64,000 nt of DNA from Dehalococcoidia bacterium (GTDB lineage Bacteria; Chloroflexota; Dehalococcoidia; Tepidiformales; Tepidiformaceae): the NCBI GenBank assembly GCA_022827945.1, contig JAJEIT010000006.1:1-64000 (forward strand). The letters run 5' to 3'. The position numbers and the translations under genes are program-made. Below, piece after piece: positions 1-7,830 of the stretch (position 1 is the stretch's first letter; each line of letters starts with the position of its first letter). The notes below the pieces were generated by a model. It saw nothing but the letters and a program-made list of their open reading frames with translations. It was not told the origin of the DNA and ran no database searches.

Positions 1-281
1 GCGGCGGACGGCGCTTCGGCGGACGCCGGCGCCTGTGCCGACTCTGCAACAAGGTGCGCTGCTCGCCGGGCGACGAGTACAAGGTGGACTACAAGGATGT
101 CGACCGCCTGCGGCACTTCATCAATGACCGCGGAAAGATCGAGCCGCGGCGGAAGCTGGCGACCTGCGCGCTGGCGCAGCGGGCGATCTCGCACGCGGTG
201 AAGCGGGCGCGCCACGTGGGGCTGCTGCCCTACACGCTGCAGCACGTGCGCGAGACCCGCATCTTCCCGCTGCGGGGATAG
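1..281 (+). CDS. rpsR: 30S ribosomal protein S18, 5'-truncated by window edge
   Basis: S18 of the small ribosomal subunit platform. The open frame runs from the left edge (codons in frame from base 3) to TAG at 279-281, so the true start lies outside the window. The visible part begins with an Arg/Gly-rich N-terminal tail, then a Cys cluster (CRLCNKVRC) and a further Cys in ATCALAQR, as in zinc-binding forms of S18. The conserved core DYKDVDRLRHFI, GKIEPRR and RARHVGLLPY is clear. The family is about 75-100 residues. GTG at 54 is an internal codon and not the start, because the Cys cluster precedes it. Confidence 0.95.
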   Translation, partial: GGRRFGGRRRLCRLCNKVRCSPGDEYKVDYKDVDRLRHFINDRGKIEPRRKLATCALAQRAISHAVKRARHVGLLPYTLQHVRETRIFPLRG

Positions 282-293
282 GGCCTCGACCCG

Positions 294-1298
294 ATGACAC
301 GTCGCGACCGCACGACGGGGCTTCCCGTCGCCCAGCGGGGGCGGCGCGCCGCCGCGCGTGCGGGCGAAGGCGGCGGGTTCTCCGCACAGCGACTGACCCG
401 CTTCGGGATCATCGGGGTGGCGGTAGCAGCCCTCCTCGTCGTGGTCGCTCTGCTGGCCTACAACTGGTATGACAGCAGCATCGCGCAGCCCGGCAAGACG
501 GTTCTGCGCGTGGGCGAGGAGGAGTTCTCCCTCTCGTATTACGCCGCACGGCTGCCCGAGTTCGCGCGGAGCGAGGGCGCCCAAAGCGGGCTCCTGCTGA
601 CGGAGGCATTGCTGGGCAAGCTGGAGGAGGAGGGGCTCGTACTGACGGCGGCGGCGGAACGCGGGATCGTGCTGAGCGATGACGACGTCACCGCCGCGAT
701 CGCGGCCTGGCTCGGCGTCCCCCTGGACACCTCCCGCGGCAGCCTGTTCGATTCCCGCTACCGGCACGAGCTGCGCAACTCGGGACTGAGCGACAGCCAC
801 TACCGCGAGCAGACGAGGGCGAGGGAGGCGGAAACGCGCCTCCGCGAGTCGCTGCGCGAGGAGATCGGCGAGACCGGAGCCCTCCTGCACCTCCGCGTGG
901 TCACAGCCGCCTCGATCGAGGAGGCGGAAGCCCTGCGGGCGCGCATCGAGGAGGGCGAGGACATGGGCACGATCGCGCAGGTCGACTCGCTGCACGAGGA
1001 GTCGCGCCAGAACGACGGCCTCTGGACCTCGCCGCCGGCGCTGCTCGAGGCGGCGCTCCAGGACGCGCTGGCGAATGCGGACGAGGGCGCGCTGCTCGAC
1101 CCGGTAGAAGCCGGCGGCGCCTTCTGGGTGATCCGGCTGGAGACCCGGGAAGCGGCAGGGCCGTACACAGACAGGCACATCGCGGAGCTCACGGAGCTGC
1201 GCTTCGAAGAAGCGATCGAAGCGGCGCGCGAACGTGTGACAATCGAGCGCGACTTCACGACAGACGACGCCAACTGGGCGATCGAAGAGGCGAGCTAG
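294..1298 (+). CDS. Membrane-anchored SurA/PpiC-like peptidyl-prolyl isomerase family protein
   Basis: 334 aa. A basic N-terminal tail (about 1-36) is followed by one membrane helix (about 37-57), so the rest should be extracytoplasmic. Residues about 65-190 look like the SurA N-terminal chaperone fold (LRVGEEEFSLSYYAARLPEF, paired helices with many Glu/Arg). Residues about 198-284 resemble a parvulin domain: LHLRVVTAASIEEAEALRARI, then the DGLWT and FWVIRLE strands. The canonical parvulin catalytic residues are not obvious, so it may act more as a holdase than an isomerase. It starts 13 nt after rpsR and is followed closely by hom. Confidence 0.7.
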   Translation: MTRRDRTTGLPVAQRGRRAAARAGEGGGFSAQRLTRFGIIGVAVAALLVVVALLAYNWYDSSIAQPGKTVLRVGEEEFSLSYYAARLPEFARSEGAQSGLLLTEALLGKLEEEGLVLTAAAERGIVLSDDDVTAAIAAWLGVPLDTSRGSLFDSRYRHELRNSGLSDSHYREQTRAREAETRLRESLREEIGETGALLHLRVVTAASIEEAEALRARIEEGEDMGTIAQVDSLHEESRQNDGLWTSPPALLEAALQDALANADEGALLDPVEAGGAFWVIRLETREAAGPYTDRHIAELTELRFEEAIEAARERVTIERDFTTDDANWAIEEAS

Positions 1299-1301
1299 AC
1301 C

Positions 1302-2600
1302 GTGGCAAACGAAATCGGCATCGGCTTCCTGGGCATGGGAAACGTCGGCGAGAAGGTAGTGGCGACGCTGCTGGAGCGAGCGGACCCGTTCCGCGAGCAG
1401 ACGGGCGCGTCGCTCACGCTGCGCCGCGTGGCGGTGAAGGATCCGACCCGCTCCCGCGGCATCGACCTGCCGGCGGGTGTGCTCACGGGCGATGCCGGCG
1501 ATGTGCTGGACGACCCCTCGATCGACGTCGTCGTGGAAGTGATCGGCGGGGACGGGGCCGCGGGCGACTACGTGCGCCGCGCGCTGGCTGGCGGCAAGCA
1601 CGTCGTCTCGGCGAACAAGGAGCTCGTTGCCAAGGCGGGGCCGGAGCTGTTCGAGCTGGCGCGGGCGAACGGGGCGGCACTGCGCTTCGAGGCGAGCGTG
1701 GGCGGCGGCATCCCCGTCATCTCGCCGCTCCTGCGCGACCTTCCGGCGAACCGGGTGCTCGCCATCCGGGCAATTATCAACGGGACGACGAACTTCATCC
1801 TGACCAACATGGCGCAGCGCGGCGACAGCTTCGAGGACGCGCTCGCCGAGGCGCAGGAATTGGGCTACGCCGAGCCGGACCCGACGAACGACGTCGACGG
1901 CTACGACGCAGCCTTCAAGATCGCCCTCATGGCGGGCCTCGCCTTCGGGACGTACGTGCCCCCCGAGTCGGTGGCGACCGAGGGGATCCGTGCGCTGGCC
2001 CCGCAGGACTTCGAGTACGCGCGCGAGCTCGGCTACGTGATCAAGCTGCTGGCCATCGCCGAGCGGCACGAAGACGGCGTGCTGGCCCGCGTCCACCCGG
2101 CGCTCCTGCCGGAGTCGGAGCCGCTGGCGCGCGTCGACGGCGTGCAGAACGCGGCCCAGATCCAGGGCGACCTCGCGGGCACGCTCACGTTCCAGGGGGC
2201 GGGAGCGGGAGCCGCGCCAACGACGAGCGCCGTGCTCGCCGATGTGCTCGACATCTCGCGGTCGCTGGCGGAGGGGGCGCAGCCACGCTGGGACCCCGGT
2301 CACTGGCGGAGCGGGGAGACGCTGGGGCTCGGGGCTCTGGAGACGCGCTACTATCTCCGCATGACCGTTGTCGATCAGCCGGGCGTGCTCGCGCAGATCG
2401 CGCGCGTCCTCGGAGAGGCGAAAGTGAGCATCGCGGCCGTGGATCAGCGCGAGACGGACCAGGAGCGGGGCACGGCTGAACTGGCGCTCATGACGCACCG
2501 CGCGCGCGAGCTGGCGGTGACCGGCGCGATCGACACCCTCCAGGGCCTTGACGAGGTGATCGAGGTGAACGCCATGCTGCGGGTGGAGGGCGCCACATGA
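1302..2600 (+). CDS. hom: Homoserine dehydrogenase
   Basis: 432 aa; reduces aspartate semialdehyde to homoserine with NAD(P)H, the branch point to threonine and methionine. GTG start, 3 nt after the upstream stop. The Rossmann motif GFLGMGNVG lies at about 8-16. Lys106 in SANKELVAK, the substrate loop ASVGGGIPVI (131-140), INGTTNFILT (159-168) and NDVDG with Lys206 in AAFK are all present. A C-terminal ACT domain (about 350-432, starting RYYLRMTVVDQPGVLAQIA) suggests feedback control, usually by threonine. The next gene overlaps by ATGA and thrC follows, giving a threonine-synthesis operon. Confidence 0.96.
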   Translation: MANEIGIGFLGMGNVGEKVVATLLERADPFREQTGASLTLRRVAVKDPTRSRGIDLPAGVLTGDAGDVLDDPSIDVVVEVIGGDGAAGDYVRRALAGGKHVVSANKELVAKAGPELFELARANGAALRFEASVGGGIPVISPLLRDLPANRVLAIRAIINGTTNFILTNMAQRGDSFEDALAEAQELGYAEPDPTNDVDGYDAAFKIALMAGLAFGTYVPPESVATEGIRALAPQDFEYARELGYVIKLLAIAERHEDGVLARVHPALLPESEPLARVDGVQNAAQIQGDLAGTLTFQGAGAGAAPTTSAVLADVLDISRSLAEGAQPRWDPGHWRSGETLGLGALETRYYLRMTVVDQPGVLAQIARVLGEAKVSIAAVDQRETDQERGTAELALMTHRARELAVTGAIDTLQGLDEVIEVNAMLRVEGAT

Positions 2601-3604
2601 CCTCCGAACCTGCCCTGCGCTCGATCGAAGAAACGCTCGTCCTCCTGGAGAACCAGGCCCGGGCCCAGCGGGAGGCGGGCGAAGCGCTGGCGCGCGAGCT
2701 CGACCAGCTGCGCCGTCAGGTCGAGGCGGTCGCCGATCAGGGTGAGGAGCAGGGGCGTTCGACGAGGCAGATCGAAGCGACGGTCTCTCGCTACCAGGGG
2801 CTCCCCCAGAAGGTCACGGAACTCTCGCAGGACACCGAACAGATCCGCACGGCGCTCACCGAAACGCGCTCGGCGCTGGAGACGAGCGAGCGCACGCGCG
2901 ACGCCGAGGCGCTCGCCGCCAGCCGGGAGCTTCGAGAAGCCCTGCGCCGCCTGGACGGCATGGAGGACCGGCTCGAATTGCTGACCTCCGAGGCGGCGAC
3001 GCGCGAGTCGAAGCTGGAGCAGCTGGGCCAGACGCTCAGCGTGCTGACGGACTGGCAGCAGGAGATACGGCAGCAGGCAGAGCAGTTCGACCTGCGGCTG
3101 CAGCGGCTCACGGAGGTGAGCGAAGAGGTGGAGGCGCGGGTGCTTGCCGCCGCCCAGGCGTTGCAGGAGCGCCCCCTGGAGGTCATCCACGAGCGGCTGC
3201 AGATCCTGGGGGAGCTGGCGCACCGGGCCGAGGAGGCGATCGAGTCCCTGCAGGGTTCGCAGGAGCTCGGCGAGGAAGTGCGCGAGGAGATGGGACGCCG
3301 GCGGGATGAGCAGGAACGCATCGAAGCCCAGGTCAGCCGCGTCGAAGGCGCCGTCGACAACCTTGCGCGGCAGCTCGACGAGGCCCGGGGCGAAACGGCG
3401 CTGCTCGACGGGCGGCACTCGGGCCTGAGCGAGCGCGTGGGCCTCATCCGCCGGGACATCTCGGAGATGGTCGACCACGTACGCGAGGAGTTCGGCCGCT
3501 ACAGCGAGATGCAGGAGCGGTCGCGCAAGCGCCAGATCGAGGCGCTGGAGCAGGAGCTGCGGGAGCTGAAGTTCCACGGGCTCCGGCCGCCGGACGAGCC
3601 GTGA
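2597..3604 (+). CDS. Coiled-coil protein of unknown function, inserted between hom and thrC
   Basis: 335 aa, very rich in Glu, Arg, Gln and Leu, with heptad-like spacing over almost the whole length. There is no signal peptide or membrane helix, so it is probably a cytoplasmic rod. No enzymatic motif is recognised. ATG overlaps the hom stop (ATGA) and its TGA overlaps the thrC GTG (GTGA), so it is translationally coupled to both threonine-pathway enzymes. Function unknown; a scaffold role for Hom/ThrC is only a guess from position. Confidence 0.8.
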   Translation: MTSEPALRSIEETLVLLENQARAQREAGEALARELDQLRRQVEAVADQGEEQGRSTRQIEATVSRYQGLPQKVTELSQDTEQIRTALTETRSALETSERTRDAEALAASRELREALRRLDGMEDRLELLTSEAATRESKLEQLGQTLSVLTDWQQEIRQQAEQFDLRLQRLTEVSEEVEARVLAAAQALQERPLEVIHERLQILGELAHRAEEAIESLQGSQELGEEVREEMGRRRDEQERIEAQVSRVEGAVDNLARQLDEARGETALLDGRHSGLSERVGLIRRDISEMVDHVREEFGRYSEMQERSRKRQIEALEQELRELKFHGLRPPDEP

Positions 3605-4662
3605 GCGAGCCGCCACGGCGCGGGGTGCTGGAGCGCTGGGCCGAGGTCCTCCCGCTCACCCCGCAGACACCACGCATCACGCTGGGCGAGGGCGACACGC
3701 CCCTCGTGCGATCGGTCGCGATCGAGCGGGAGCTCGCCGTCGACGAGCTCTGGTTCAAGCTGGAGAGCTCGAATCCGACGGGGTCGTTCAAGGACCGGGG
3801 CATGGTGGTGGCGGTGGCCAAGGCCATGGAGCGGGGCGCGGAGGCGGTGCTCTGCGCGAGCACGGGCAACACCAGCGCGAGCGCGGCGGCCTACGCGGCC
3901 CGCTGCGGGCTGCAGGCGAGCATCCTCGTGCCGCAGGGGCGCGTGGCGGCGGGGAAGCTCGCGCAGGCGGTCGCCTTCGGGGCGCGCATCGTCGAGGTCG
4001 AGGGGAGCTTCGACCACGCCCTCACGCTGGCGCGGACCGTTGCCGACAGCCACCCCATCGCGCTCGTGAACTCGGTAAACCCGGACCGCATCGAAGGCCA
4101 GAAGACGGCCTCGTACGAGATCTGCGAGACGTTGGGCGACGCACCCGACGCCCTCGCCATCCCCGTGGGGAACGCCGGCAACATCACCGCCTACTGGAAG
4201 GGGTTCGTGGAGTGCGCGGAGCGGGACTACGCCTCCCTGCACCCGCGGATGCTCGGGTTCCAGGCGGCGGGAGCGGCGCCGATCGTGCGCGGAGAACCGG
4301 TCGACAACCCGCAGACCGTGGCGACCGCCATCCGCATCGGGAACCCCGCCAGCTGGAAGCCGGCGGAGCAGGCTCGCGACGAGAGCGAAGGACTCATCGA
4401 CGCGGTCGGCGACGACGAGATCCTCGACGCCTACCGCCTTCTCGCAGGTTCGGAGGGGCTGTTCGTCGAGCCCGCCAGCGCGGCCAGCGTGGCCGGGCTG
4501 CGGAAGCTGAATCGCGACGGCGGGCTGCGGGGCGGACGGGTGGTCGCCGTGCTGACCGGATCGGGGCTGAAGGACCCGGAAACGGCGGAGAACGCGAACA
4601 CGCCGGACGTGGTTCGGGCAACGGCCACGATCGAGGGCGTGGAGCGGGCGCTGGGGCTGTAG
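3601..4662 (+). CDS. thrC: Threonine synthase
   Basis: 353 aa PLP enzyme converting O-phosphohomoserine to threonine. Lys64 in NPTGSFKDRGM is the PLP Schiff-base lysine. CASTGNTSASAAAYAA is the phosphate-binding loop, followed by a Gly-rich IPVGNAGNITAYW segment and a C-terminal VLTGSGLKDP motif, all typical of the family. GTG start at 3601, overlapping the previous stop. The length matches the short bacterial/archaeal form. No homoserine kinase gene is visible in the window, so thrB must lie elsewhere. Confidence 0.96.
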   Translation: MSEPPRRGVLERWAEVLPLTPQTPRITLGEGDTPLVRSVAIERELAVDELWFKLESSNPTGSFKDRGMVVAVAKAMERGAEAVLCASTGNTSASAAAYAARCGLQASILVPQGRVAAGKLAQAVAFGARIVEVEGSFDHALTLARTVADSHPIALVNSVNPDRIEGQKTASYEICETLGDAPDALAIPVGNAGNITAYWKGFVECAERDYASLHPRMLGFQAAGAAPIVRGEPVDNPQTVATAIRIGNPASWKPAEQARDESEGLIDAVGDDEILDAYRLLAGSEGLFVEPASAASVAGLRKLNRDGGLRGGRVVAVLTGSGLKDPETAENANTPDVVRATATIEGVERALGL

Positions 4663-4669
4663 CGCCGGC

Positions 4670-4697
4670 TTGACCCCCCAGCGGCGGCCCGTAGACT
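4670..4697 (+). promoter_or_regulatory. Sigma-70-type promoter, predicted leaderless
   Basis: TTGACC (4670-4675), 16-bp spacer, TAGACT (4692-4697). The expected start point is 7-8 nt downstream, on or beside the A of the ATG at 4705, so the mRNA would have no 5' leader. No ribosome binding site precedes that ATG. Confidence 0.6.
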
Positions 4698-4704
4698 CGC
4701 GGCC

Positions 4705-5058
4705 ATGCGCACCCTCACGCGATTGATCGCTCCGGCCGCGCTCGCGGGCGTGCTCGCGCTCGCCGCCGCCGCGCCGCTTCTGGCGCTGGACGCGCCACCC
4801 GTCGGCGATGCTCCGCGCATCGTCGCGCAGGAGGCGGAGGCCGGTCGCGACGTGGTGCCCCCGCTGATCTGGGCGTTCGTCGGGGTCGGGCTGTTCTGCG
4901 GCGCGCTGGGCGTGCTCTACCTGTTGAAGCGCGAGCTCGGCGGCTTCGAGCTGAAGCCGGGGGCGTGGACCGCCCCCATCAGCGTAATCGAGAGCGAGAG
5001 CCTTCCGGTCGACGAGTCGGACTACCCCGAGCCCGAGGATGACGGCCACGGCCACTGA
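4705..5058 (+). CDS. Small membrane protein of unknown function
   Basis: 117 aa. An N-terminal hydrophobic signal-like segment (about 6-30, Ala/Leu-rich) and a second membrane helix (about 52-72, LIWAFVGVGLFCGALGVLYLL) flank a short polar loop. The C-terminal tail is acidic and ends in DDGHGH, a possible metal-binding tail. No family recognised. Its end lies 16 nt before the preferred rdgB start. Confidence 0.6.
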   Translation: MRTLTRLIAPAALAGVLALAAAAPLLALDAPPVGDAPRIVAQEAEAGRDVVPPLIWAFVGVGLFCGALGVLYLLKRELGGFELKPGAWTAPISVIESESLPVDESDYPEPEDDGHGH

Positions 5059-5074
5059 GGCGCACACCCTTCCC

Positions 5075-5668
5075 GTGACCCGTCTGCTGCTGGCGACCAA
5101 CAACCCCGGCAAGGTTCGCGAAATGCGGAGGCTGCTCGCGGGCGAGCCGTTCGAGGTGGTCACGCCCGCCGACCTGGGCATCGCGCTCGACGTGGTCGAG
5201 GACGGCGACGGGTACGCGGAGAACGCGGCGCTGAAGGCACACGCCTTCGCGGCGGCGGGCGGGTGCCTCGCCCTGGCTGACGACTCGGGCATCGAGGTGG
5301 ACGCCCTTGAGGGAGCGCCCGGTCCGCTCTCCGCGCGCTACGGCGGCCCGGGCCTCGACGACGCGGGACGCACGCAGCTCATGCTGCGGGAGCTGCGCGA
5401 CGTTCCCGACGGCGAGCGCGGGGCGCGCTACCGCGCGGTCGTCGCCGTCGCGTGGCCGGACGGGGGCATCGAACGGTTCGAGGGGACGTGGGAGGGGTCG
5501 ATCGGACGCGAGCCGCGAGGCGAGAACGGATTCGGTTACGACCCCATCTTCCGCACGCCGGAGGGCCGCAGCGCAGCCGACCTGAGCGCCGAGGAGAAGG
5601 ACGCGGTCAGCCACCGGGGGCAGGCGGTGCGCGCCGCCGCTCGCTGGCTGCGGGTACGAGACGGCTAG
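5075..5668 (+). CDS. rdgB: XTP/dITP diphosphatase (RdgB/HAM1 family)
   Basis: About 197 aa; hydrolyses non-canonical purine triphosphates (dITP, XTP) to monophosphates, cleaning the nucleotide pool. TNNPGK near the N-terminus, ENA, ADDSGIEVDAL, GENGFGYDP and SHRG are the family signatures. GTG 5075 is preferred because it begins directly before the first conserved strand (TRLLLATNN). An in-frame ATG at 5039 would overlap the previous gene. The TAG stop shares the palindrome CTAG (5665-5668) with the stop of the convergent EF-G-like gene. Confidence 0.93.
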   Translation: MTRLLLATNNPGKVREMRRLLAGEPFEVVTPADLGIALDVVEDGDGYAENAALKAHAFAAAGGCLALADDSGIEVDALEGAPGPLSARYGGPGLDDAGRTQLMLRELRDVPDGERGARYRAVVAVAWPDGGIERFEGTWEGSIGREPRGENGFGYDPIFRTPEGRSAADLSAEEKDAVSHRGQAVRAAARWLRVRDG

Positions 5669-7719
5669 CCGGCTGCGTCGTCGTCCTTGCTGGCGTCGAT
5701 GACCTTCTGGGCAACGTTGCCCGGCACTTCCTCGTAGCGGTCGAACTGGAGCTCGAAGAGGCCACGTCCCTGCGTCAGCGAGCGCAGGTCGGAAGCGTAG
5801 CGCTGCACTTCCGCAAGGGGCACGTCGGCTTCGACGACGCTCAGGCCACCGTCGGGCACGATGCCGTGGATGCGGGCACGCTTGGTGTTGAGGTCACCGA
5901 CGATGTCGCCCGCGTTCCCTTCCGGGCCGCGCACGCGGATGGTCATGACCGGCTCGAGGAGCACGCCGTGGGCGCCTTCCACGGCTTCCTTCAGCGCCTG
6001 GCTGGCCGCGAGCTTGAACGCCATCTCGCTGGAGTCGACCGGGTGGTGCTTGCCGTCGAACAGGGTGACCTCGCAATCGGTCAGCTCGTAGCCGGCGACC
6101 ACGCCTTCACGGGCCGTCTCCATGACCCCTTTCTCAACCGCGGGGATGAACTCGCGGGGAACGGAACCACCCACCACCTTGCTATTGAACTGCAGCCCGG
6201 AGCCCCGGGAGAGCGGCTTGATTTCGATGGCGACGCGGGCGTACTGGCCGTGGCCGCCCGTCTGCTTCTTGTGGGTGTAGTCGGCGGAAGAGGACCTGCC
6301 CACCGTCTCGCGGTAAGGCACGCGCGGCAGTGAGAGCTCGACTTCGAGGTTGAACTTCTGGAGCAGGCGCCCGACGGCGACGTCGAGGTGGGCGTCGCCG
6401 AGGCCTTCGAGGATGGTTTCGCTTGTGCTGGCGTCGCGGCGAAGGCGGAGCCCGGGGTCCTCCTCGACGAGGCGCTGGAGGCTGGGGCCGAGCTTGTCGA
6501 CGGCGGCGTTGGCGGCCGGGCGAACAGCCATGCTGTACACCGGCTCGGGGAAGATCATGGTGGGCAGCACGACCGGCTTGTCCTTCGTCGCGAGCGTGTC
6601 GCCGGTGCCGGTGTCGCTCAGCTTGGCGACGACGCCGATGTCGCCGGGCGAGAGCGCGTCGACGGGCTCCTGGTCCTTGCCGCGCTGGCGGTAGATGGTG
6701 CCGAGGCGCTCATCGGAGGACTTGTCGCTGTTCCAGAGGTGGCTGTCGGCCTTGACCGTGCCGGTCATGACGCGGAGGTAGCTGAGGCGGCCGACGTAGG
6801 GGTCGGCGGAGGTCTTGAAGACGAGGACGGCAGGCGATGCGCCGCCGCTCACCTCGAGGCTCTCGCCGTCGACATCGACGACCTCGCGTTGGGCGGGGGT
6901 AGGGGCGACGGCGACGAGGGTGTCGAGCACCTGACGCACGCCGACCTGGTGGGTCGCGGAGGCGCAGAGCACTGGCACGATGTCACCGGCGGCGAGGGCG
7001 GTGCGGAGGGCGCCGTGCAGCTCGTCGGCGGTAATCTCCTCGTCCTCGAAGTACTTCATCATCAGCTCTTCGTCGTTCTCGACGATGCTCTCGACAAGGG
7101 ACGAGCGCAGCTCGTCGGCGGTGTCCTGCAGGTCGGCCGGCACGTCACCTGGCTCGCCGCTCTCCCCGAGGTAGGCCTTCATGGCGAGAAGGTCGACGAC
7201 GCCACCGAGGTCGTGGCTCTGGCCGATGGGGAGGAAGAGGGGGGCAACGGCCGTGCCCCACTTCTCGCGGATGGCATTGAGGGCGATGTTGAAGTCCGCG
7301 TTCTCGCGGTCGAGGCGGTTGATGAGGATCATCCGGGGAAGCCCGCGCTCCTCGGCGATCTGCCAGACGCGGTCGGTGCCCACCTCGGGACCGGAGACGG
7401 CGTCGACGACGATGAGGGCGAGATCGGCGGCGCGGACGCCGCAGATGACCTCGGAGACAAAGTCGGCGTATCCAGGGGTGTCGACCAGGTTGATCTTCGC
7501 GCCGTTCCACTCGACCGGGAGGACGGAGAGGTTGAGGCTGAACTTGCGGCGGTGCTCGTCCTCGTCGTAGTCGCCGACGGTGTTCTGCTCCTCGATGGAG
7601 CCCATCCGCGTGACCGCGCCACTCACGAAGAGGGCGGCCTCCCCGAGCGTCGTCTTGCCGACGTTGCCGTGACCGGCGAGAACAACGTTGCGAATGTCTT
7701 CGGAGGAGTAGAGCTTCAT
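5665..7719 (-). CDS. EF-G-like translational GTPase (EF-G paralogue)
   Basis: 684 aa with the full EF-G domain order. P-loop GHGNVGKT (16-23), DTPG (80-83) and the guanine-specificity motif NRLD (134-137) instead of the usual NKMD. Switch I reads RRKFSLNLS instead of the RGITI type. Domain II, domain III (EGLGDAHLDV), domain IV (QTGGHGQYARV, SSEMAFKLAAS) and a C-terminal domain V are present. The altered G motifs match the EF-G2-like paralogue group better than housekeeping FusA, and no str operon surrounds it. ATG at 7719 is followed directly by the conserved N-terminus. The frame stays open far upstream (towards 10569), but that part is antisense to dinG and is not coding. Confidence 0.9.
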   Translation of the reverse strand: MKLYSSEDIRNVVLAGHGNVGKTTLGEAALFVSGAVTRMGSIEEQNTVGDYDEDEHRRKFSLNLSVLPVEWNGAKINLVDTPGYADFVSEVICGVRAADLALIVVDAVSGPEVGTDRVWQIAEERGLPRMILINRLDRENADFNIALNAIREKWGTAVAPLFLPIGQSHDLGGVVDLLAMKAYLGESGEPGDVPADLQDTADELRSSLVESIVENDEELMMKYFEDEEITADELHGALRTALAAGDIVPVLCASATHQVGVRQVLDTLVAVAPTPAQREVVDVDGESLEVSGGASPAVLVFKTSADPYVGRLSYLRVMTGTVKADSHLWNSDKSSDERLGTIYRQRGKDQEPVDALSPGDIGVVAKLSDTGTGDTLATKDKPVVLPTMIFPEPVYSMAVRPAANAAVDKLGPSLQRLVEEDPGLRLRRDASTSETILEGLGDAHLDVAVGRLLQKFNLEVELSLPRVPYRETVGRSSSADYTHKKQTGGHGQYARVAIEIKPLSRGSGLQFNSKVVGGSVPREFIPAVEKGVMETAREGVVAGYELTDCEVTLFDGKHHPVDSSEMAFKLAASQALKEAVEGAHGVLLEPVMTIRVRGPEGNAGDIVGDLNTKRARIHGIVPDGGLSVVEADVPLAEVQRYASDLRSLTQGRGLFELQFDRYEEVPGNVAQKVIDASKDDDAAG

Positions 7720-7762
7720 CGGTGGGCGCCTCGTGGCCGCTCGGGCCGGGGATTGGGGCGCG

Positions 7763-7818
7763 ATTGTACGCGCTCGGGTCCGTTGGCGGCGGCGGCGCGG
7801 AAGCGGCTCCTGTAGACT
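7763..7818. promoter_or_regulatory. Divergent -10 elements for the EF-G-like gene and dinG
   Basis: Minus-strand TACAAT (7768-7763) precedes the EF-G-like ATG by 43 nt. Plus-strand TAGACT (7813-7818) lies 12 nt before the dinG ATG, giving a leader of only about 6 nt. Neither has a convincing -35 box at normal spacing. Confidence 0.4.
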
Positions 7819-7830
7819 CCGTTCGCACGC

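Noticed and set aside
6388-7815. 475-codon open frame on the plus strand opposite the EF-G-like gene
   Set aside because: Its translation is Gly/Val/Asp-rich shadow sequence with no motif, fully antisense to a gene with clear EF-G signatures.
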